In this document: positions 34,439 through 43,005 of the stretch, one piece after another
How the letters are laid out: every line of letters begins with the position of its first letter
How positions within the stretch are numbered: the first letter of the stretch is position 1
Assembly (NCBI RefSeq): GCF_024699925.1
Contig: NZ_JAJOMX010000001.1
Location: forward strand, 5,246,001-5,310,000
Length of the DNA stretch: 64,000 bases
Direction of reading: 5' to 3'
Source of the DNA: Mesorhizobium sp. J428
GTDB lineage: Bacteria > Pseudomonadota > Alphaproteobacteria > Rhizobiales > Rhizobiaceae
Program-made: the position numbers and the translations under genes
Notes under the pieces: model-generated
What the model was told of the DNA's origin: nothing
The model's database searches: none
The model's input: only the letters and a program-made list of their open reading frames with translations

Positions 34439-35389
34439 CTAACCGAACACGGCTTGAGCTATCGCAAGCCACATCGTCGTCGTGACGACCGCCATCGCAG
34501 TGCCGATCGTCATGCCGTTGGACGCAAGCGCCTGGCCGGTACCGAACTGGGTGGCGATGAGGTAGGAATTGACGCCGGCCGGCAGCGACGCCGCCGCGAC
34601 CGCGACCTTGGCCGTTAGCGGCGGCAGGCCGAAAAGCCAGGCACTACCGAGCACCAGCGCCGGCATCAGGAACAGCTTGATCAGCGCGAGCGCCGTTCCT
34701 GCCTTTACATTGCGGGCGATGCCGTATTTGCGCAGGCTCAGGCCCAGCGCGAACAGGGCGACCGGAGCGGCGACGTCGGCGATCGCGTCCACCAGCCTGT
34801 TTGCGAGGCCAGGCAGTTCAAGGCCCGATATCCGGATCAGCAGCCCGGCAAGGATGCCGATGATCAGCGGGTTCGTGAACATCCGCCTGAGAAACGCGCG
34901 CACGAGCAGACCAAGCCTGAACTTCTCGCCGTCCTCGCGCCCCACGATCTCGAACAACAGAATGGACGCGGCGATCATGACCGGGAGATGGACCGAGAGC
35001 AGCAGCGATAGTGTCTCAAACCCTTCCTGGCCGTAGACGCCAAGCATGAAAGGGATGCCGAGCAAAGCGATGTTCGAGAAGGCGGCGGTGACGCCGCCGA
35101 CCACCCCTGCCCTGGCGTCGCGTCCAAAGCCTTTGACGATGAGGATCTGTCCAGCGGCCCAGGTGACGACGGCGCCCGCAAAATAGGCGCCCCAGAAGGC
35201 CCAAGGGGCAGCGCCATGGAAATCTGCCCCCAGCATGGTGCGGAACAAGAGCAGCGGCAGCGCCACGCTAACGGCGAACTCGGCCACGGCGTCTCCGACC
35301 TCGACCTTCAGATAGTTCGTCACGCCGGCCAGATAGCCGGCCGCGACGAGGCCAAAGACGAACAGGACGGTTTCCACGACGGAAGACAT
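34439..35389 (-). CDS. AEC family transporter
   Basis: A 316-residue membrane protein with about ten helices in two five-helix repeats, as in the auxin-efflux-carrier/malonate MdcF family. Family features include VSVALPLLLFRTM, the break helix ITAAFSNIALLGIPFMLGVY-like region (AFSNIALLGIPF) and SLPAGVNSYLIATQFG near the end. It is the first gene of a four-gene minus-strand operon with the oxidoreductases, so it likely imports an organic or sugar acid. Start ATG 35389 lacks a strong ribosome site. Confidence 0.9.
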   Translation of the reverse strand: MSSVVETVLFVFGLVAAGYLAGVTNYLKVEVGDAVAEFAVSVALPLLLFRTMLGADFHGAAPWAFWGAYFAGAVVTWAAGQILIVKGFGRDARAGVVGGVTAAFSNIALLGIPFMLGVYGQEGFETLSLLLSVHLPVMIAASILLFEIVGREDGEKFRLGLLVRAFLRRMFTNPLIIGILAGLLIRISGLELPGLANRLVDAIADVAAPVALFALGLSLRKYGIARNVKAGTALALIKLFLMPALVLGSAWLFGLPPLTAKVAVAAASLPAGVNSYLIATQFGTGQALASNGMTIGTAMAVVTTTMWLAIAQAVFG

Positions 35390-35543
35390 GACGCGGGTTT
35401 AGGCGAGCCGCCCGCCGGGTGCAATCGGCGCAAGCCGGCCGCCTCAGCTGGTCCAGCGGGCCGGACGCCTGCCGGCCGGTAAGCCGATTGTCTTTGATTC
35501 CGGCCGTCCGACCCTATATCGATGCGGACCGACAGGGGTTTGC

Positions 35544-36095
35544 ATGCTGAGATGTCTGATACTTGCGCTGGCTCTGTTCGCAGCGACCGCGGCTGGCGCG
35601 ACGGAAGCGGGGTGGGCGCTTCTGCGGGAGGGAGGGCATGTAGTGCTGCTGCGCCATGCCTTCGCGCCCGGCTCCGGTGAGCCGGCCAACTTCGACATCG
35701 AGAAGTGCAACACCCAGCGCAATCTTTCCGATTCCGGGCGGCAGCAGGCGCGCAAGCTCGGCGCGCTCTTCGCAGCACGGGCCGCTCCCGTCGAGCGCGT
35801 GCTGACCAGTCGCTGGTGCCGCACCAAGGAAACGGCGCGACTGGCCTTCGGCACGGACGATGTCGAGGAATTCGACGCTCTCGACCCGTTCGCCCCGGAT
35901 TCTCCCGAAAAGGACGCCCAGTCGAGGGAGGTTCTCGACGAAATCCGCGCCGGGAGCGGCTCCGGCAACATGGTGATGGTCACCCACCTGGAGAACATCG
36001 CGGCGCTGACGGGAGAAAACGCACGCGAGGGCGAGGCCGTCATCGTCCAGTTGCGTGACGAAGGCCTGCACGTCCTCGGCCGCATCCGGTTCTGA
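35544..36095 (+). CDS. Secreted histidine phosphatase family protein
   Basis: 183 residues with a signal peptide (residues 1-~20, AATAAGATE). The phosphate-binding arginine-histidine motif is VLLRHAFAPG; the later TSRWCRTKETA helix and VTHLENI supply the remaining active-site residues (second His). Exported members act on extracytoplasmic phosphoesters or anhydrides; substrate unknown. It is divergent from the AEC operon with ~150 bp between, and convergent with the PfkB gene. Confidence 0.85.
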   Translation: MLRCLILALALFAATAAGATEAGWALLREGGHVVLLRHAFAPGSGEPANFDIEKCNTQRNLSDSGRQQARKLGALFAARAAPVERVLTSRWCRTKETARLAFGTDDVEEFDALDPFAPDSPEKDAQSREVLDEIRAGSGSGNMVMVTHLENIAALTGENAREGEAVIVQLRDEGLHVLGRIRF

Positions 36096-36105
36096 GCCGC
36101 CTTGG

Positions 36106-36996
36106 TCAGTTCGACAGGAATGCGTCCACGTCCGTCCGCCTCGGATAGCTGGCGCGGCCTCCACTGCCGGCACATTTGAGCGCCGCGGCGGCATTGGCAT
36201 AACGGATCGCCGCCTCTTCGCTTTCGCCCTCGGCAAGCTTCAGCGTAAAGGCGCCGTGCCACACATCGCCCGCACCAAGCGTCTCCACCGCGGTTACGGC
36301 AACAGCCGGGACGCTGCGCACGTCGTCTCCGTCTAACCACAAGACGCCCTTCGCGCCGTCCGTTACGCAAACCCAAGCGCCTGTGGTACGCGCCGCCTCG
36401 CGCAATCCCTTCGCAAGGTCGGAATGACCCGCATAGTCGCGCAAACCTTGCGCAGAGAAGGCGATGTGCGAGGCGAGCATCAGCGCGCCCTCCGCGAGCG
36501 CGATCGGTGCTTCGGCGTCCAGCACGCCCGGCACGCCGCGCTCCCTCGCCCGGCCGAGCACCGCGGCGCCGCATTGCGGCCAGCGCGTGTCCGACAGTGC
36601 AGCGTCAAATTGGCCGAGATCCGCAACCGCCAGCCACTCCGCCCCAAAGGAAATGTCCATGTCGCGATAATTGACGATCTGTCGCTCGCCCGCCGCGTCG
36701 ATGAAGACCGCCGAGAAAGACGATTTCCGCCCGGCGAAGCGGCGGACCAGCGCGCAGTCGACCCCCTCGACTTCCAGCCCAGACACGATCATGTCCGCGA
36801 CGGCGTCGTCGCCCAGGCGCGCGGCAAGGCGGGCCCGGCCGCCGAGCCGCGAGATCGCGACGGCGGCATTGGCCGCGTTGCCGCCGCCGGTCATCCAGGC
36901 GTCCTTTGCCCGGTATTTTTCGGCGCGGCGCGGCATCTCGTCGAGTTGGTAGACGAAATCGATGACCGCGACGCCCGCGCACAGGATGGTCGTCAT
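36106..36996 (-). CDS. PfkB family carbohydrate kinase
   Basis: A 296-residue ribokinase-fold kinase: ILCAGVAVIDFVYQLDEMP, the GGGNAANAAVAISRLGG motif, and the anion-hole/base ETLGAGDVWHGAFTL (Asp in GAGD). The SDTRW and AEAPIA segments resemble sulfofructose/ribokinase-like enzymes, but the substrate is not assignable. Start ATG 36996 (MTTILC) is favoured by family length; the longer frame is basic and low quality. No operon partner is visible on its strand. Confidence 0.85.
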   Translation of the reverse strand: MTTILCAGVAVIDFVYQLDEMPRRAEKYRAKDAWMTGGGNAANAAVAISRLGGRARLAARLGDDAVADMIVSGLEVEGVDCALVRRFAGRKSSFSAVFIDAAGERQIVNYRDMDISFGAEWLAVADLGQFDAALSDTRWPQCGAAVLGRARERGVPGVLDAEAPIALAEGALMLASHIAFSAQGLRDYAGHSDLAKGLREAARTTGAWVCVTDGAKGVLWLDGDDVRSVPAVAVTAVETLGAGDVWHGAFTLKLAEGESEEAAIRYANAAAALKCAGSGGRASYPRRTDVDAFLSN

Positions 36997-37163
36997 AGAA
37001 AGCCGCCAGCGTGATCGTCCGCGGTGTCGCGGACAGGGCCAGCCTATCCTCTTTGGCGCCGGCCGGCGAAGCGATTTCTGGAGCCTCCCGCTGCGGAACA
37101 AGGCCGGCGGGTTCCGCTGTCGCCCGTGCTCGGATAAGAGGCAAGGGCAAGGGGCAACCGGAC

Positions 37164-37997
37164 ATGAAACTCGTTCACATCTCCGACATCCACATCAATG
37201 CCGACCCGATCGCGGGACAGAATTCGGTCGCCGCCTTCGAAGCCTGCCTTGCCCACGTGGAGAAGCGGCATGCCGATGCCGACGCGGTCGTGATCTCCGG
37301 GGACCTCACCCATCACGGCAAGCGCGAGGCTTATCTGAAGCTCCGCGAGATCCTTGCCGCGTCTCCGATCGAGCCGATTCTTATGATCGGCAATCACGAC
37401 CACCGGGAGACCTTCAAGGAGATATTCTCCGACGCGCCGGTGGACGCGGATGGCTATATCCAGCACGTCCGCGAGATCGGCGGCCATCGTCTGATCTTCC
37501 TCGACACGAACCTTGCCGGCAATCACAGCGGCCGCCTCGGGCCGAAACGCCTCGCATGGCTGTCGGCCCAGCTCGAGGAATCTCAGCGCGAGCGCAAGCC
37601 GGCGCTCGTGTTCCTGCACCATCACCCGGTGCAGATCGGCGTGCTCGCGACCGATATCCTCGCGCTGGTCCAGAAGAAGGAGTTCGCCGCGATCCTGAGC
37701 CGCCACCGCGACACGATCCGCCACGTCTTCTTTGGTCACTGCCATATGTCGCTGTCCGGCTCGATCGAGCGCGTCCCCTTTTCCGCGCCGCGTTCCACCA
37801 GCCATCCGGGCTGGCCGGAATTCGAGGGACGCCTCGCCTACGGGCATGGTCCGATCGAGCCGAGCTACAACCTCGCCTTGATCGACGACACGTCCGTCGT
37901 GATCCATACGATCGAGTATCGGCTGGACGACCGGATCGAATGGGAACCGCTCACCGGCGGAGAGGCCGGAACCGTCACGGTGCCGCCGGGACCATAA
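37164..37997 (+). CDS. Calcineurin-like metallophosphoesterase (CpdA-like)
   Basis: A 277-residue cytosolic phosphoesterase with all metal-site motifs: SDIHIN (D-x-H), SGDLTHHG (GD), IGNHDHR (GNH[DE]), FLHHHP and FGHCHMS (GH-x-H). The closest general type is the CpdA/3',5'-cyclic-nucleotide phosphodiesterase and glycerophosphodiesterase group. Start ATG 37164 (MKLVHISDIHI) fits the family start, with a GGGGCAA purine stretch upstream. Divergent from the PfkB gene. Confidence 0.88.
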   Translation: MKLVHISDIHINADPIAGQNSVAAFEACLAHVEKRHADADAVVISGDLTHHGKREAYLKLREILAASPIEPILMIGNHDHRETFKEIFSDAPVDADGYIQHVREIGGHRLIFLDTNLAGNHSGRLGPKRLAWLSAQLEESQRERKPALVFLHHHPVQIGVLATDILALVQKKEFAAILSRHRDTIRHVFFGHCHMSLSGSIERVPFSAPRSTSHPGWPEFEGRLAYGHGPIEPSYNLALIDDTSVVIHTIEYRLDDRIEWEPLTGGEAGTVTVPPGP

Positions 37998-38193
37998 CGA
38001 GGCGGGCCAGTACAGCTGCACCGTGCCTGACTAAAGGCCAGAGGGGTTCGCGACGCCTGCTCCAGCAACCATTTCCGACACGCACAGGCTCCCGCGCACC
38101 CCAGGCGCGGCGATTTCACCCTTCCACTTTCGGGCGAAAACGACTAGAGCCTGCAAAGCTATCGCCAACGATTGACCGCAAGGGAAGTACAGC

Positions 38194-38478
38194 TTGACGA
38201 CGACATTCGAAAAGGTCGCGGACCTGATCGCGGAAACGACCGAGATCGATCGCGACAAGATTACGCCGGAGAGCCACACGATCGACGATCTCGGCATCGA
38301 CAGCCTCGATTTCCTCGACACGGTCTTTGCGATCGACAAGGAATTCGGGATCAAGATTCCGCTCGAGAAGTGGACGCAGGACGTGAACGAAGGCCGCGTG
38401 TCGACGGAAGAATACTTCGTTCTCAAGAATCTGTGCGCGAAGATCGACGCCCTGGTGGCAGCCAAGAAGGCGGCCTGA
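38194..38478 (+). CDS. acpXL: Acyl carrier protein AcpXL
   Basis: A 94-residue dedicated acyl carrier protein that carries the growing 27-hydroxyoctacosanoic acid for lipid A. Phosphopantetheine attaches to Ser37 in [12 protein letters not shown]. The C-terminal [20 protein letters not shown] segment is diagnostic for AcpXL and absent from housekeeping ACP. Start is TTG 38194, giving [14 protein letters not shown] as in rhizobial AcpXL, with AAGGGAAG 8 nt upstream. It is first in a five-gene operon; the next gene begins 49 bp later. Confidence 0.95.
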   Translation: MTTTFEKVADLIAETTEIDRDKITPESHTIDDLGIDSLDFLDTVFAIDKEFGIKIPLEKWTQDVNEGRVSTEEYFVLKNLCAKIDALVAAKKAA

Positions 38479-38527
38479 TCTCGCAAAGCTTGACGGTGCC
38501 GCATTCATTGCCGCACATGAGCGCACA

Positions 38528-39697
38528 ATGAGCGCTCGCGACGTCGTCATCACTGGCATAGGCCTGGTTTCCTGCCTCGGCGAAGGCGCCGAGGTCCACT
38601 GGAAGGCCTTCGAGACCCCTTCCCTGCCGCCGCCGACCGATTCGGAGCGATTCGCTCCGTATACGGTGCATGCTCTCCCGGAAATCGACTGGACGTCGCA
38701 GATCCCCAAGAAGGGCGACCAGCGGCAGATGGAGCTCTGGCAGCGGCTCGGCGTCTACGCGGCCGGACTGGCGCTCGACGATGCAGGCCTCAAGTCCAAC
38801 GAAGCGCTGTGCACGACGATGGACATGATCGTAGCCGCCGGCAGCGGCGAACGCGACAAGGAAGTCGACGAGAACATCCTCGAGGCCACGCTAACGCGAA
38901 ACGACGCAGAGGCGCTGATCAACGAGAAGCTGACCAACGATCTGAGGCCGACGCTCTTTCTCGCCCAGCTGTCGAACCTGCTCGCTGGCAACATTTCGAT
39001 TGTCCACAAGATCACCGGCTCATCCCGCACTTTCATGGGAGAGGAAGGCGCCGGTGTATCGGCCTTGCAGACCGCGGTTGCCCGGCTTGCATCGGGCCAG
39101 TCGACGCACACGCTCGTCGGAGGAGCGTTCCAGACCGAGCACCCCGACAAGCTGCTCGCTTACGAATTGGGCGGATATCTTCACCGTGGCAAATGGCAGC
39201 CGCTATGGGACCGGCATGCCGAGGGCGGCGGCGTGATCACGGGCTCCGGCGGAGCATTTCTGGTGCTGGAAACGCGCGAGCATGCGCAGGCGCGCGGCGC
39301 CCGCATCTACGCAGTCGTGGACAAAGTCGCCTCGTCGCTTTCGTCCCGCGCCAAAGGAAAGCTGGCGCAGGACATCGCGGCCATCGTGGAGGCGCTTGGC
39401 GCAGAGCCCGGCCGCCTGATCATTTCGGGCGCTTCCGGCGCCCCAGGGCCGACACGGACCGAGCGGCAGGCGCTGGCGGCCCACGTGCTGCGCGGCTTCT
39501 CCGCCTTGACCGGTCACCTCAAGGAGGCCCAGCTCCCGTTCGCCGTTGCGCTTGCGGCGCTGTCGCTCTTCAACGGCCACGCCCCCGGAACGATGTCCGA
39601 CACCGAGACCCCATATGACGTAGCGCCGGATACCGTGCTCGCCACGGCGATCGGCCATCATCGCGGGGAAGGTGCGGCCCTCCTACGAAAGGCTTGA
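38528..39697 (+). CDS. fabF2XL: Beta-ketoacyl-ACP synthase homologue FabF2XL, catalytic Cys replaced
   Basis: A 389-residue thiolase-fold protein starting DVVITGIGLVSCLGEG. It belongs to the FabF2 position of the VLCFA cluster. By hand alignment with FabF1 next door, the active-site Cys of TACASG is replaced by Glu173 (FMGEEGAGVSALQ). The first catalytic His (HGT) is lost (GASGAPGPTRTE), while the second (LTGHL) remains. It therefore resembles a chain-length-factor-like non-condensing subunit rather than a working synthase; heterodimerisation with FabF1 is inference. It overlaps or abuts fabF1 (start 5 bp after its stop). Confidence 0.85.
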   Translation: MSARDVVITGIGLVSCLGEGAEVHWKAFETPSLPPPTDSERFAPYTVHALPEIDWTSQIPKKGDQRQMELWQRLGVYAAGLALDDAGLKSNEALCTTMDMIVAAGSGERDKEVDENILEATLTRNDAEALINEKLTNDLRPTLFLAQLSNLLAGNISIVHKITGSSRTFMGEEGAGVSALQTAVARLASGQSTHTLVGGAFQTEHPDKLLAYELGGYLHRGKWQPLWDRHAEGGGVITGSGGAFLVLETREHAQARGARIYAVVDKVASSLSSRAKGKLAQDIAAIVEALGAEPGRLIISGASGAPGPTRTERQALAAHVLRGFSALTGHLKEAQLPFAVALAALSLFNGHAPGTMSDTETPYDVAPDTVLATAIGHHRGEGAALLRKA

Positions 39698-39702
39698 GGA
39701 CC

Positions 39703-40971
39703 ATGAGCCGATACAAGGATCATCTCGGCCGTCCGCTCATCGCCGTTACCGGCATGGGCGTGGTCACGTCGCTTGGAGCAGGCAAGACGGAGAACTGGTC
39801 GAAGCTAACCGCGGGCGCGTCGGGAATCCATGCGATCACGCGATTTCCGGTCGATCATCTGAAGACCACGATCGCCGGCACGGTGGATTTCCTGCCCGGC
39901 AGCGACAAGGGCATGTACGCACTCACCTATGAGCTGGCGGCGACCGCCGGCCAGGAGGCGATCGCAGAGGCCGGCATCGGCTCCGACTTCGGCGGTCCGC
40001 TGTTTCTCGCCTCACCGCCGGTAGAACTCGTCTGGGCTGACCGGCTCGCAATGTACCGGAGCGTGAGCGAAGGCAGCGGCTACCAGCGCCTGCTCGAGGC
40101 CGCGCGGGCCGGCAACGGTGCCTCGATCTTCGACGAGGCGCTGTTCGGCACCGTCGCCGATCGCCTTGCCGTCCTGTTTGGTACGCGCGGGCTGCCCATC
40201 ACCACCTCGACCGCCTGCGCGTCGGGCGCGACCGCGATCCAGCTCGGTGTCGAGGCGATCCGGCGCGGCGAGTGCGACCGGGCGTTGGCGATCGGCGCCG
40301 ACGGCTCCGCAAGCGCGGAATCGATGGTCCGCTTCTCGCTCCTGTCGGCCCTATCGATGCAGAATGAGACGCCGGAGCGCGCCTCCAAGCCCTTCTCGCG
40401 CGATCGCGATGGCTTCGTGCTCGCCGAAGGCGGCGCGGCCCTAGTGCTTGAGTCGCTGGAGAGCGCCGTCGCGCGGGGCGCAACCGTGCTGGGCATCATG
40501 CGTGGATGCGGCGAGAAAGCGGACGACTTCCACCGTACGCGCTCGAAGCCCGACGGCTCGCCGGCCATCGCCGCGGTGAAGCTCGCCCTCGGCGACGCCG
40601 GCGTTTCCGAGGACGAGATCGGCTATGTGAACGCGCACGGCACATCGACGCCGGAAAACGACAAGATGGAGCACCTGTCGCTGTCGACCGTGCTCGGACC
40701 GCGGATCAGGTCGGTGCCCGTATCGTCCAACAAGTCGATGATCGGCCACACCCTCTCCGCCGCAGGCGCGATCGAGGCGGTGTTTTCGCTCATGACCATG
40801 CGCGAAGGCGTGCTTCCGCCGACGATCAATTACGACCATCCCGATCCGGCGATCGATCTCGACGTCGTGCCGAACGTCAAGCGCGAGGCTGATGTCTCGA
40901 CGGTGCTGTCGAACTCGTTCGGTTTCGGCGGCCAGAACGCTTGCCTTGTCATGTCGCGCGAACCCGTCTAA
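39703..40971 (+). CDS. fabF1XL: Beta-ketoacyl-ACP synthase II FabF1XL
   Basis: The condensing enzyme for very-long-chain fatty acid elongation on AcpXL; 422 residues. All catalytic elements are present: Cys172 in TTSTACASGATAIQ, His312 in NAHGTSTPEND, Lys344 and His349 in SSNKSMIGHTLSAAG, then NSFGFGGQNA. Start ATG 39703 has GAGG just upstream and immediately follows the FabF2 stop. It is the intact partner of the degenerate FabF2. Confidence 0.95.
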   Translation: MSRYKDHLGRPLIAVTGMGVVTSLGAGKTENWSKLTAGASGIHAITRFPVDHLKTTIAGTVDFLPGSDKGMYALTYELAATAGQEAIAEAGIGSDFGGPLFLASPPVELVWADRLAMYRSVSEGSGYQRLLEAARAGNGASIFDEALFGTVADRLAVLFGTRGLPITTSTACASGATAIQLGVEAIRRGECDRALAIGADGSASAESMVRFSLLSALSMQNETPERASKPFSRDRDGFVLAEGGAALVLESLESAVARGATVLGIMRGCGEKADDFHRTRSKPDGSPAIAAVKLALGDAGVSEDEIGYVNAHGTSTPENDKMEHLSLSTVLGPRIRSVPVSSNKSMIGHTLSAAGAIEAVFSLMTMREGVLPPTINYDHPDPAIDLDVVPNVKREADVSTVLSNSFGFGGQNACLVMSREPV

Positions 40972-41017
40972 GCGGCGCGGTCAAGTCCCGAACCGCCGCA
41001 GGAAACCGCACGAAGAC

Positions 41018-42046
41018 ATGCGCGCATTGCAGCTCGTCGCCGACCGCCGCATCGAGGCCGTCCACATCGCCTCGCCCTCGCCGCCCGCTCCCGGCGAGGC
41101 GACCGTCGCGATCAAGGCCGTCGCGCTCAACCATATCGACGTCTGGGGCTGGCGCGGCATGGCCTTCGCCAAGCGCAAGATGCCGCTGGTGGTCGGGGCC
41201 GAGGCGTGCGGCATTGTCGAGGCGATCGGCGAAAGCGTGACGGGCCTGGTGCCCGGCCAACTCGTCGCGATCTACGGCGCACGCACCTGCGGCCATTGCA
41301 AGGCGTGCCGCGAGAAGCGCGACAATCTTTGCGAGAACGTCGAAGGCGTGCACGGCTTCCACCTCGACGGCTTCGCACAGGAGCGCATGAACATCGCCGC
41401 GCGCCAGCTCATTCCGGCGCCTGCGGGCGTCGACGCGACAGCCGCCGCCGTGACGCCGATCACCTTCGGCACGGTCGAGCACATGTTGTTCGACAACGCG
41501 AAGCTGGAAGCCGGCGAAACCGTGCTCGTGCATGCCGGCGGTTCGGGCATCGGCACGGCCGCGATCCAGCTCGCCAAACTGGCCGGTGCAACCGTCATCA
41601 CGACGGTCGGCTCCGATGCCAAGATGGAAAAGGCCAAGGCGCTCGGCGCCGACCACGTCATCAATTACCGCAAGGACAGGTTCGAGGGCGTCGTGCGCAA
41701 GCTGACCGGCAAGAAAGGCGTCGACGTCGTCTTCGAACATGTCGGCGCCGACACCTGGGCCGGCTCGATGCTGTCGATGAAGAAGGGGGGGCGGCTCGTC
41801 ACCTGCGGCTCGACTTCAGGCGTATCGACCACGATCAACCTGATGCAGCTCTTCCAGCAGCAGTTGCGCCTCATCGGCTCGTTCGGCTGCCGCATTGAGA
41901 ACATGGCGACCGTCATGGCGAAGCTCGCCACCGGCAAGGTGCATCCCGTCATCGATTCCGAGGTGGATTTCGATCATCTCGGCGACGCGCTGGCGCGCAT
42001 GGAGAGCCGCGACGTCTTCGGCAAGATCCTGCTGCGGATCGCCTGA
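41018..42046 (+). CDS. adh2XL: Zinc-binding alcohol dehydrogenase-like reductase (Adh2XL)
   Basis: A 342-residue medium-chain dehydrogenase/reductase in the conserved VLCFA cluster. Catalytic-domain features are GAEACGIVEAIGESVTGLVPG and a structural-zinc Cys cluster (CGHCKACREKRDNLC). The Rossmann NADPH site is VLVHAGGSGIGTAAIQLAKL. In the rhizobial cluster it is thought to act in a reduction step of the long-chain acid; its exact step is not established. Start ATG 41018 (MRALQLVADRRI) fits the family. lpxXL follows 4 bp after the stop. Confidence 0.88.
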   Translation: MRALQLVADRRIEAVHIASPSPPAPGEATVAIKAVALNHIDVWGWRGMAFAKRKMPLVVGAEACGIVEAIGESVTGLVPGQLVAIYGARTCGHCKACREKRDNLCENVEGVHGFHLDGFAQERMNIAARQLIPAPAGVDATAAAVTPITFGTVEHMLFDNAKLEAGETVLVHAGGSGIGTAAIQLAKLAGATVITTVGSDAKMEKAKALGADHVINYRKDRFEGVVRKLTGKKGVDVVFEHVGADTWAGSMLSMKKGGRLVTCGSTSGVSTTINLMQLFQQQLRLIGSFGCRIENMATVMAKLATGKVHPVIDSEVDFDHLGDALARMESRDVFGKILLRIA

Positions 42047-42050
42047 GCCC

Positions 42051-42983
42051 ATGAAGCTCTCCGCCCTGCCCGGCCGCATTGCCCGCTCGATCGCCTTCCG
42101 GACGCGCCGCGCCAATCACTGGATCGTCGCCAAGATCGTGTTCACGACCTTCGCGCTGCTGCAGAAACTGCCGGCCGACAGGGCGCTCAACGTGTCAGAC
42201 CGCCTCGCGCGCCGCGTTGGGCCATGGACCAGTCGCCACCGCATCGCGATGGACAATCTGCGCAAGGCTTATCCCGAAAAGAGCGAGGCCGAGTGCCAGG
42301 AGATCGCGCTCGACATGTGGGGCCACATGGCCCGGCTCGGGGTCGAATACGTCTTCCTCGACAAGCTCTACGATTTCGACGCGGAAAAGCAGACGCCCGG
42401 CCGCGTCGAATTCAAGGGCGGCGAGATCTTCACGGAAATGCGCAAGCGCCGCAGACCGCGCATCTTCTTCACGGCGCACACCGGTAACTTCGAGATGTTC
42501 CCGATCGCGGCCTCGTCGCTGGGCATGACGGTCGCGTCGCTCTTCCGTGCTCCCAACAATCCGTTCATCGCCCAGGAGATTAGCCAGAGGCGCAAGATCT
42601 CCGGCAACCGCATGGTTCGTTCGAAGGCGGGCGCCGCCTATGTGCTGGCGCGCATTCTCCACAACAAGGGCAATGTCGGCGCACTCGTCGACCAGAAGTT
42701 CAGCAAGGGCATCCCGACCACCTTCTTCGGCCGCCGCTGCGAGACAAGCCCGCTCGTGCCGCGGCTCGCACGGCAATACGATGCAGAGATTTACCCGGTC
42801 CGCTGCGTGCGCCTGCCGGACAACCGCTACCGTCTCGAACTGTTCGACAAGATCGAGCCACCGCGCGATGCCCGCGGCCAGATCGACGCCGATGCCCTTT
42901 GCCAGATGATCAACGACATCGTCGAAGGCTGGGTGCGGGAATATCCGGGGCAGTGGATGTGGTTCCATCGCCGGTGGGGCTGA
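42051..42983 (+). CDS. lpxXL: Very-long-chain lipid A acyltransferase LpxXL
   Basis: A 310-residue LpxL/HtrB superfamily acyltransferase. It adds 27-hydroxyoctacosanoate from AcpXL to lipid A at the inner membrane. The catalytic H-x4-[DE] motif is HTGNFE; other family landmarks are ASLFRAPNNPF, VGALVDQKFSKGIPTTFFGR and the C-terminal EYPGQWMWFHRRW. It is the last gene of the acpXL operon. Start ATG 42051 lies 4 bp after the Adh stop. Confidence 0.95.
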   Translation: MKLSALPGRIARSIAFRTRRANHWIVAKIVFTTFALLQKLPADRALNVSDRLARRVGPWTSRHRIAMDNLRKAYPEKSEAECQEIALDMWGHMARLGVEYVFLDKLYDFDAEKQTPGRVEFKGGEIFTEMRKRRRPRIFFTAHTGNFEMFPIAASSLGMTVASLFRAPNNPFIAQEISQRRKISGNRMVRSKAGAAYVLARILHNKGNVGALVDQKFSKGIPTTFFGRRCETSPLVPRLARQYDAEIYPVRCVRLPDNRYRLELFDKIEPPRDARGQIDADALCQMINDIVEGWVREYPGQWMWFHRRWG

Positions 42984-43005
42984 CCGGCTTGCCTTCGTCG
43001 TCTGA

